Origin: Robiginitomaculum sp. | Lineage (GTDB): Bacteria; Pseudomonadota; Alphaproteobacteria; Caulobacterales; Maricaulaceae | DNA length: 11,945 bases | NCBI GenBank assembly: GCA_026982235.1 | Contig: JALSHM010000381.1 | Coordinates: 1-11,945, forward strand | Direction: 5' to 3' | Shown: positions 6,557 through 11,945 of the stretch, piece after piece | Layout: each line of letters begins with the position of its first letter | How positions within the stretch are numbered: the stretch's first letter is position 1 | Program-made: the position numbers and the translations under genes | Notes under the pieces: generated by a model | Databases searched by the model: none | What the model was told of the DNA's origin: nothing | What the model saw: the letters and a program-made list of their open reading frames with translations, nothing else

Positions 6557-7948
6557 TTAGCCGCGTCGCGCCTCAACATGACGCGCCACGATACCAGCAG
6601 ACTGCTCCTCCAGCGTTCCTTGAACACCACGCGCAAGCGATGAGCAGAAACTGTGCAAGACCAAGAGCGGAATTGCGGCAATCAAACCAAGCATGGTCGT
6701 AACCAAGGCTTCGGAAATACCACCAGCCATCAATTGCGGATCGCCAGCGCCATATATCATCATAGCCTGGAAGGTTTTAATCATACCCGTCACCGTACCC
6801 AAAAGACCGAGGAGAGGTGCAATGGCCGCGCCAAGTTTGAGCAAATTAAGACCAAATTCAAGCTTCGGACTTTCTTGAAGAATAGCTTCATCCAATTTCA
6901 GCTCAATAACCTCTTCGTCTTTATTTTTAACACTGTCATAAGCCATCATGACACGACCAAGCGGATTGGATTTAGACGGTTGCGCCTTTTTCTTTTGAGC
7001 GCGAACCGCTGAGGAGACCAAGAACAAGCGAATAATGTTCAACACACCAAAGATAACGCCTACAATAAGAACACCAATAATAATCTTACCAATTGGACCA
7101 CCTTGATCCACACGTTCTTTTGTATCTGGCACACGCTCAAGCGCTTTCAATAGGCTACCACGAGTTGGGTCAACTGGACCAAATACCAATTCTGACGGCC
7201 CCGCATTCAACACGGCCTGTGCCGCTTTACCAATGGATTTAGGTGGCTGCTTACCCAAAAAAGTGAGAGGCAAAACACCCGGCTCTTTCGAGTTTTTATA
7301 CTCAAGAAACTTACCGCCATCCGTTGTAAACACATCAAATGGACCGACACGCGTCAAATTCATACTCTCGCCAGGATTTTCGCTATTGCCAACTTTTGCA
7401 TCAAATTGTGCCACTTCGCGCTGAGCCTCAATCTCTTCCAGCATTAACTGCCAAATTTTATTCAACTCATCCGAACTCGGCAAAGCCTTAGAATTGGCTA
7501 TTTTACCAAGAACATCTGTACGACCTGGATATTGAGCGGAAATCAAAGAACTATCCAAAGTAGCCTTAAAGCTAGCGGCCGTCGTACGCGCCAAACCGAA
7601 CACCTCACGAAACTCACCAAGAGCAGAATTCAACTGCCCATCCAAAGCATCAATCCGCGCCTCATTAGCAGCAAATTGCCGTTCCACGCCCCTAACCTGA
7701 GCCTCCAACTCACGAAGCTCGGCACGCGCCTCATTTAGCTTTGCAGTTTGCTCATTAGCCCGCGCCTGAAACTCGCGTACTCTCTTATCGTTTTCAGCCT
7801 TTGTGGTTTGCGCATCCCTACGCACTTTATCCAACAACTCACCGATAGAGTTAATTTGGGCACTGGCTGGCACCGCCAACCCCGCCATCATTACAGCACC
7901 CAGAAACAGGGCACTCAATTTTTTTAAGTTTTTCGAAAATTTAATCAT
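6557..7948 (-). CDS. ttpC: TtpC-like long ExbB with periplasmic coiled-coil head
   Basis: A 463-residue MotA/TolQ/ExbB-family protein with a secreted N-terminal extension, the layout of TtpC, the fourth component of TonB2 systems in Vibrio. A signal peptide (residues 1-30, likely cut ASA|Q) is followed by a long Ala/Glu/Arg-rich coiled coil at about 40-115 and a further periplasmic region to about 280. A membrane helix lies at about 287-312. The C-terminal channel-like domain contains APLLGLLGTVTGMIKTF (377-393), MAGGISEALVTTMLG and a last helix at about 413-436. GAGGA sits eight bases before the ATG. The gap to the upstream DUF3450 gene is only 18 bp. In Vibrio, TtpC is needed for TonB2-dependent iron uptake, and a similar role is inferred here. 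Confidence 0.93.
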   Translation of the reverse strand: MIKFSKNLKKLSALFLGAVMMAGLAVPASAQINSIGELLDKVRRDAQTTKAENDKRVREFQARANEQTAKLNEARAELRELEAQVRGVERQFAANEARIDALDGQLNSALGEFREVFGLARTTAASFKATLDSSLISAQYPGRTDVLGKIANSKALPSSDELNKIWQLMLEEIEAQREVAQFDAKVGNSENPGESMNLTRVGPFDVFTTDGGKFLEYKNSKEPGVLPLTFLGKQPPKSIGKAAQAVLNAGPSELVFGPVDPTRGSLLKALERVPDTKERVDQGGPIGKIIIGVLIVGVIFGVLNIIRLFLVSSAVRAQKKKAQPSKSNPLGRVMMAYDSVKNKDEEVIELKLDEAILQESPKLEFGLNLLKLGAAIAPLLGLLGTVTGMIKTFQAMMIYGAGDPQLMAGGISEALVTTMLGLIAAIPLLVLHSFCSSLARGVQGTLEEQSAGIVARHVEARRG

Positions 7949-7966
7949 TTGAAATATCCTCTTTCT

Positions 7967-8740
7967 CTATTTCGCACCAGTCATGGGCGCAAATACTATT
8001 TCTGGCGCTGCTTCGCCGTTAGCAATCCGGATGGCCTGACGAACCTGCAAAGCATTACTCGGATCAATCGACTTCCACTCTCTAGATGCCATGTCGAAAT
8101 AACCAAGCTCCGACTCGTCTTTTGTCATATAAACCAAAGACAAACGACCAAACATCAGGAAATCCACCTTCACACCCGGCTTGTTTGGATGGGCACCTTC
8201 GTAACTATCCATACCTTGACCATATGCAACTTCGTTTTTATAGGCCGCAAGCACTTGTCGATACTGCTCGGTTGGCGTGACAGACGGATCGGCCAGCGTG
8301 TCTTTAAGGCGCTCCAGACGCTCTTTGCGCTCGCGCAACTTGAACGGCATATCCTCCTCGACAGACCGCTCAATTTCAGCAGCCATCAAAAGCATCATAG
8401 GCACCATACCACGCTTAACTTGCTCCACTGAACCAAGTTGACGCTGAAGAGCCTCAATATCCCCAGCTTGCCCACGCAAATAGATATCTTGCTGATCAAC
8501 AAACAGTTTCATATTATCAATCTGCTGCAAGACAGCTCGGTAATCCCGTGCCGCAGTCTCCGCAGTATCATCCGACCGCTCAACTTGCTTCTGAGCAGCA
8601 GCACTTGCTGCAGTTGAACTTTGCGCAACCCGCAAAGCCTGCTCCAACTGCGCCTGCGCAGGCACGGCGACAGCCAATACACACGCTCCAGCCAACAGGA
8701 CATTCCTAATTCTTGGCCTGATTTTTGAAATTTTCGACAT
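7967..8740 (-). CDS. DUF3450-family secreted protein, second copy
   Basis: A 257-residue protein of the DUF3450 type that accompanies TtpC/ExbB genes in TonB2 loci; its molecular role is not established. The ATG at 8738-8740 was chosen because GGAAGGA lies just upstream and the resulting N terminus is a clean signal peptide cut at AQA|Q (30/31). A longer reading from TTG at 8762-8764 adds eight residues without such support. The mature protein begins with a coiled coil (about 31-110), then MPFKLRERKERL and YGQGMDSYEGAHP, and ends with REWKSID and ANGEAAPEIVFAP. These blocks match the other DUF3450 protein encoded upstream. It is probably periplasmic, working with the TtpC head; this is inferred from context. 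Confidence 0.9.
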   Translation of the reverse strand: MSKISKIRPRIRNVLLAGACVLAVAVPAQAQLEQALRVAQSSTAASAAAQKQVERSDDTAETAARDYRAVLQQIDNMKLFVDQQDIYLRGQAGDIEALQRQLGSVEQVKRGMVPMMLLMAAEIERSVEEDMPFKLRERKERLERLKDTLADPSVTPTEQYRQVLAAYKNEVAYGQGMDSYEGAHPNKPGVKVDFLMFGRLSLVYMTKDESELGYFDMASREWKSIDPSNALQVRQAIRIANGEAAPEIVFAPMTGAK

Positions 8741-8832
8741 GTCTTCCTTCCGATCTAGTTTCAATAATTTTCGCTCTACAGACCACCCGTATCACGTTTT
8801 GGGGCTCGCTTTCCTACTACAGAACCACCAAT

Positions 8833-8856
8833 GAACCCCAAACTAATCAAGGGTTC
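8833..8856. repeat. Inverted repeat between the two DUF3450 genes
   Basis: GAACCC, twelve bases, GGGTTC: a 6-bp inverted repeat in the 131-bp gap between the DUF3450 genes. Without a following U-tract it is not an intrinsic terminator. I see no other clear signal in this gap. Confidence 0.35.
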
Positions 8857-8871
8857 GAATTTTCACCCAAT

Positions 8872-9633
8872 TTAGGGATTTGGAAATAAAGGCGCCCTCA
8901 CCACATTCGGCGCAGCTTCCCCGCTTGCTATTTTCACACCACGCCTAATATCTGCTATACTACTTTTAGGTAACTCAACCCACTCCCGAGCATTCAAATC
9001 ATAGCGCAAAGCCTGACTACCATCGGCCTGCAGATAAACATAAGCGAGGCGACCATAGCGAAGATAGGAGCCGTCAAACACCTCCACTGGCAACCCATTT
9101 TTATCTAATTTAACTTTACCATCTTCGTCTTTCTCAAAACGATCATCACCCACACGAATGGTCGGATTGATAGGATGGTCGCCCTTTTGAGCTTCCATAC
9201 TTTGACCGTAATTAACCTCGAGCTTATAAATATTGAGTGCCTTGCGGTATTTCTCACCGACTGTCGCCGCAGGATCCTTGATAGTTTTCTCCAGTGACTG
9301 CAATCTCGGGAGACGACGATTAAGGTCAAATGGGTAATCGGATTTTATTTTATTGGCGATACTGGTGGTCATCTTGCCCACCATAGGGTCAATACTTGCT
9401 TTCCACTCCTCTACCCCGTCAATTTGCTCATTGAGCGACTTTATCTCTGCATCCTGCTGAGCCACAAACAATTTCTGCTGAGCCAAACTTATTTTCTGTG
9501 CTGAGATTGCCTCCAAAATATTGCTATAGGCGACCTCATCGGCAGAGGCCTGCGCCAACGCTGATGGCGCTATAGTCATTGCCACAGCACCGCCAATCAG
9601 AAACGCTTTAACGCTCGAAGGAATATTAACCAC
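8872..9633 (-). CDS. DUF3450-family secreted protein, first copy, with extra acidic loop
   Basis: First gene of the operon, 253 residues, with a GTG start (9631-9633) preceded by GGGAG at good spacing. The signal peptide is clear, with a likely cut at ALA|Q (27/28), so the product is probably periplasmic. A coiled coil covers about 31-80. Blocks YPFDLNRRLPRLQSLEKTI, EVNYGQSMEAQKGDHP, YGRLAYVYLQ, LNAREWVELP and ASGEAAPNVVRAP match the neighbouring DUF3450 protein in order, showing that they are paralogs. Unlike that copy it has about 24 extra residues at 164-188, rich in Asp, Glu and Lys (KDEDGKVKLDKNG). The family has no assigned biochemical function; the context ties it to TtpC and TonB. Confidence 0.9.
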   Translation of the reverse strand: MVNIPSSVKAFLIGGAVAMTIAPSALAQASADEVAYSNILEAISAQKISLAQQKLFVAQQDAEIKSLNEQIDGVEEWKASIDPMVGKMTTSIANKIKSDYPFDLNRRLPRLQSLEKTIKDPAATVGEKYRKALNIYKLEVNYGQSMEAQKGDHPINPTIRVGDDRFEKDEDGKVKLDKNGLPVEVFDGSYLRYGRLAYVYLQADGSQALRYDLNAREWVELPKSSIADIRRGVKIASGEAAPNVVRAPLFPNP

Positions 9634-9652
9634 ACAAAGCTCCCAAATTTCG

Positions 9653-9675
9653 GGCTATTATCATACGCAATAGCC
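9653..9675. promoter_or_regulatory. Inverted repeat in the operon leader
   Basis: GGCTATT, nine bases, AATAGCC: a perfect 7-bp inverted repeat just upstream of the Shine-Dalgarno of the first operon gene. It could be an operator or an mRNA hairpin in the 5' leader. It does not match a Fur or Irr box that I recognise. I could not assign a convincing -35/-10 pair for the operon. Confidence 0.4.
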
Positions 9676-9746
9676 AACATTGTTATTATTTAAGGATACG
9701 CTTACACGGCTCTTTCGGGTTAATCAATCGTTAGGATGTACCAAAT

Positions 9747-9823
9747 TGCATTTTTTTTGCGTTTTTTTGGAAATAAATTTCTTGACTCGCACGTTTTTTT
9801 TCGGGCGCACGGTTTTTTTCAGG
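9747..9823. repeat. Tandem T-tract repeat block upstream of the TonB2 operon
   Basis: There are two tandem pairs. TGCATTTTTTT (9747-9757) and TGCGTTTTTTT (9758-9768) are adjacent 11-mers differing at one base. CGCACGTTTTTTTTCGGG (9788-9805) and CGCACGGTTTTTTTCAGG (9806-9823) are adjacent 18-mers differing at two. Four T-tracts of 7-8 bases therefore lie within about 70 bp, the first two centred 10.5 bp apart. Such A/T-tracts bend DNA and can act as UP-like elements or as sites for nucleoid proteins. The block lies 114-190 bp upstream of the operon start and just downstream of tRNA-Gln. The repeats are directly visible; function is inferred. Confidence 0.75.
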
Positions 9824-9864
9824 CATGCGCATTTACATTTTGAATGATGGTTTGGTTTTAAAAA

Positions 9865-9938
9865 TGGTTGGGGCGGCTGGGGTCGAACCAACGATCACGG
9901 GATCAAAACCCGTTGCCTTACCACTTGGCTACGCCCCA
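9865..9938 (-). tRNA. tRNA-Gln (anticodon TTG)
   Basis: The minus strand gives a full cloverleaf. The acceptor stem is TGGGGCG with CGCCCCA, the D arm contains AGCCAAGTGGTAAGGC, and the anticodon stem is ACGGG/CCCGT with loop TTTTGAT. The loop reads TTG, hence glutamine. The T arm is GTTGG-TTCGACC-CCAGC. A U1-A72 first pair is typical of tRNA-Gln. The discriminator is A and is followed by an encoded CCA (9867-9865). A TTTTT run follows at 9860-9864 and may end the transcript. Confidence 0.96.
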
Positions 9939-9982
9939 AAGCGTAAACTCTGTATATGTTCAGAGCCTAGTGAGGGGCGCTT

Positions 9983-10009
9983 ATTATCCCCTTAATTCCA
10001 AGAATGCAA
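9983..10009 (-). promoter_or_regulatory. Possible tRNA-Gln promoter
   Basis: On the minus strand TTGCAT (10004-10009) precedes GATAAT (9983-9988) with a 15-bp spacer, or TAATAA two bases further with 17 bp. The start would fall some 35-40 bases before the mature tRNA. Both readings are imperfect. Confidence 0.3.
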
Positions 10010-10108
10010 TCGGTTTTTCACGATAAATTACAGCTTTTCATACAAGTCGGTCACAAAACTGAAAAATGCGCCCCACTGCAAGTTTATTATCGTTTATCGA
10101 GAAATGCC

Positions 10109-10136
10109 TTGGCTATCTCCTATTAGTATGTATAAG
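10109..10136 (+). promoter_or_regulatory. Possible sppA promoter
   Basis: TTGGCT (10109-10114), a 16-bp spacer and TATAAG (10131-10136) form a fair housekeeping-type promoter on the plus strand. The start would lie about 35 bases before the sppA ATG. Apart from the two candidate promoters I see nothing else in the 9939-10177 gap. Confidence 0.4.
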
Positions 10137-10177
10137 TGGGATTTATTATAGCCGCTTCAACAATAAAAGGTACTTCC

Positions 10178-11945
10178 ATGCGTCAATTTTTTGTCTCCTT
10201 CTTTGCATCCGTCATCGGCTTCTTTGTCGCCATGTTCTTAATGCTGGTTTTCTTTGTTATAATCATTGGCGCTATGGTCAGTTCCGCGACCAAGAAAGAC
10301 AGCATCAAAAGTAAGTCCGTTGTTCTATCCCTAGATTTACGCGGCAACATGCTCGATCATAATGGCGGCAACAATATCTTTGGGCGTAAACCCAATTCTG
10401 TCATCACCACCGTGCGCGCTCTACACCGCGCCAAAGACGACAAAAAGATTAAAGGCCTGTTTATTCGTGCCAATGGCTGGGGCATGGCGCCTGCGCAAGC
10501 CGAAGAAATACGGCTTGCTATCAAAGATTTTCAAGAAGGCGGGAAATTTGTCATCGCCCACGCTCAAGGTTTCGAAGGCACCAGCCTGTCCGCCTATATG
10601 GCCGTCTCCGCTGCCGATGAGGTGTGGCTACAAGACACAACCGGATTCTCTCTGGCGGGTATGCGAGCTGAAATAGAATTTCTTGGTGGTGTGTTCGAAA
10701 AATTTGAAGCCAAGCCAGAGTTCGTCAAATTTGCCGAATATAAAAATGCTGCCAACACCTATACCGAAAAAACTCTTACCGAACCTCACCGCGAAAGCAT
10801 AACGTCTCTATTGCAATCCATTATGGACAACAGTGTCAAAAATATTGCGACAGACCGGGACATCACTGAAAAAGCTTTCCTCAATTTCCTCGACAATGCA
10901 CCCCACAGTGCCGAAAAGGCCAAAGAACTCGGCTATATTGACAAATTGGGGTATTATGTTGACGCCAGAGAATACGCGAAAAAGAAAGCTGGCGGCGAAA
11001 CCGCAAGCTTTCAGAGCGTTGCGGATTACGGTGCTGGTTTTAACACCGGCCCCATCATCGCTTTTGTCGGTGGCCAAGGGCCGGTTGTCCAGGGCAGTTC
11101 CGACGATGGCTCCAACCCGTTCTCCAACAATATCTCTATGGGGGGTGACACCGTATCCGAAGCTTTGATAGCGGCTTCTAAGAACGATAAAGTTAAAGCC
11201 ATTGTGTTTCGAATCGATTCGCCCGGCGGCTCCGCCGCCGCGTCCGACCAAATTTGGGACGCGGTTATCAAAGCCAAGGACGCAGGCAAACCGGTTATTA
11301 TCTCTATGGGACAATATGCGGCATCCGGTGGTTATTATGTAGCTGCCCCTGCAGACAAAATCCTTGCTATGCCAACCACAGTTACAGGTTCCATCGGTGT
11401 AGTCAGCGGCAAAGTTGTTCTGCGCGATACTTTAGCCAAAGTCGGGTATAATATCGAAGCCATCGAACTGGGCGGCGAGTTTTCCGCCGCCTATTCAGCC
11501 TTTGAGCCATGGAGCCAAAGTAATCGTCAAGCCATGTATGATAGTATGGAAGACATTTATGTTGATTTCACCACCCGCGTTGCCGAAGGCCGTGGTCTGT
11601 CCATTGAACGTGTGCGCGAGATTGCCCGTGGCCGGGTCTGGACGGGTACACAAGCCAAAGAAATCGGATTGGTCGACGAAATTGGTGGCTTCATGAAAGC
11701 CTTAGATGTGGCCAAAGAACTGGCAGATATTGACGCCGACACCAAGGTTCAGATTAAAGTCTATCCGCGCGAGAAAACCGACATGGAGAAGCTAGAGCAA
11801 ATGTTCAATGTAACAGCCGAAGCCACAGCGAACTTACACGACCTCCAAGCCCTAACAAATTCCCCAGAATTCAAAGCCTTCATGCGCGCCAAAGCCCTAG
11901 CAGCAGAGGGCCAAGGCGCACAAATGAAAGCAGACTTGCCAGAGT
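10178..11945 (+). CDS. sppA: Signal peptide peptidase SppA, 67K type, 3' end cut
   Basis: Membrane-bound serine protease that degrades signal peptides left after secretion. The ATG at 10178-10180 follows AAAAGG with seven bases between, and the frame stays open to the window edge, giving 589 residues of about 600-620 expected. An N-terminal membrane helix lies at about 4-34. Two ClpP-like S49 domains follow, as in the large SppA form. The first carries the general-base lysine in EYKNAA (Lys189, codon 10742-10744). The second carries the nucleophile in QYAASGGYY (Ser383, codon 11324-11326). FRIDSPGGSAAAS and GSIGVVSGK flank the active site as in the family. The spacing between the two catalytic residues is close to that of E. 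coli SppA. The gene is divergent from tRNA-Gln. I see no frameshift, and the stop codon lies beyond the window. Confidence 0.95.
   Translation, partial: MRQFFVSFFASVIGFFVAMFLMLVFFVIIIGAMVSSATKKDSIKSKSVVLSLDLRGNMLDHNGGNNIFGRKPNSVITTVRALHRAKDDKKIKGLFIRANGWGMAPAQAEEIRLAIKDFQEGGKFVIAHAQGFEGTSLSAYMAVSAADEVWLQDTTGFSLAGMRAEIEFLGGVFEKFEAKPEFVKFAEYKNAANTYTEKTLTEPHRESITSLLQSIMDNSVKNIATDRDITEKAFLNFLDNAPHSAEKAKELGYIDKLGYYVDAREYAKKKAGGETASFQSVADYGAGFNTGPIIAFVGGQGPVVQGSSDDGSNPFSNNISMGGDTVSEALIAASKNDKVKAIVFRIDSPGGSAAASDQIWDAVIKAKDAGKPVIISMGQYAASGGYYVAAPADKILAMPTTVTGSIGVVSGKVVLRDTLAKVGYNIEAIELGGEFSAAYSAFEPWSQSNRQAMYDSMEDIYVDFTTRVAEGRGLSIERVREIARGRVWTGTQAKEIGLVDEIGGFMKALDVAKELADIDADTKVQIKVYPREKTDMEKLEQMFNVTAEATANLHDLQALTNSPEFKAFMRAKALAAEGQGAQMKADLPE

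Noticed and set aside
7949..8431. Long open frame (160 codons) on the plus strand
   Set aside because: It lies antisense to the second DUF3450 gene, has no recognisable domain or signal, and reads as Cys/His/Leu-rich noise. The minus-strand gene is strongly supported.
8741..8764. Upstream TTG start for the second DUF3450 gene
   Set aside because: The ATG at 8738-8740 has a strong Shine-Dalgarno and yields a typical signal peptide; the TTG version adds eight residues without support.
9634..9700. Fur-like box before the operon
   Set aside because: AT-rich pieces such as TGATAAT resemble part of a Fur box, but the 19-bp symmetry is missing.
9747..9823. T-tract block as a set of intrinsic terminators on the plus strand
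   Set aside because: The tracts are preceded by direct repeats, not by stable inverted repeats, and no plus-strand gene lies upstream of them.
10066..10314. Open frame of 82 codons overlapping the start of sppA
   Set aside because: It is a different frame from sppA. The sppA frame has a good ribosome site, a membrane anchor and catalytic motifs; this one has none.
10362..11696. Apparent fragmentation of the right-hand region into many short frames
   Set aside because: I first considered a broken gene. Translation from 10178 shows one uninterrupted sppA frame that simply runs off the window.
1..11945. CRISPR arrays, insertion sequences, phage genes, toxin-antitoxin pairs
   Set aside because: No spaced repeats, terminal inverted repeats, transposase, integrase or small paired frames were seen; all sizeable stretches are explained by housekeeping or envelope genes.

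Overview
The window looks like chromosome from a Gram-negative proteobacterium, most likely an alphaproteobacterium. The main clue is the plant/alphaproteobacterial type of glutamate-cysteine ligase. A TonB2-type energy transduction locus, an envelope signal peptide peptidase and moderate GC (judged by eye) fit a marine Hyphomonadales-like lineage. That taxonomic placement is inference. I see no phage, transposon, CRISPR or toxin-antitoxin genes, and gene packing is dense.

Layout. (1) 1-1267, plus strand: the 3' part of ggt, gamma-glutamyltransferase, cut by the left edge. (2) 1272-2627, minus: gshA, glutamate-cysteine ligase, meeting ggt tail to tail with 4 bp between stop codons. One gene makes the first intermediate of glutathione and the other opens the gamma-glutamyl bond. 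(3) 2787-9633, minus: an eight-gene operon, transcribed right to left as DUF3450 protein 1, DUF3450 protein 2, long ExbB/TtpC, short ExbB, ExbD1, ExbD2, TonB, TPR protein. It ends at a strong intrinsic terminator (2721-2749). (4) 9865-9938, minus: tRNA-Gln(TTG), upstream of and in the same direction as the operon. Between them lies an unusual block of tandem T-tract repeats (9747-9823). (5) 10178 to the right edge, plus: sppA, the large (67K-type) signal peptide peptidase, cut by the right edge but with both catalytic residues visible.

How the operon likely works. Short ExbB with one or both ExbD proteins should form the proton channel. TonB carries the energy to outer-membrane receptors. TtpC, an ExbB with a long periplasmic coiled-coil head, and the secreted DUF3450 and TPR proteins would be periplasmic accessories, as in TonB2/TtpC systems of Vibrio and related marine bacteria. 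Variations worth noting are two divergent DUF3450 paralogs, one with an extra acidic loop, two ExbD proteins, and paired cysteines in the periplasmic parts of ExbD1, TonB and the TPR protein.

I did not find a clearly new system. The best leads are the T-tract array in front of the operon, the duplicated accessory components, and the inverted repeats in the gaps between operon genes.
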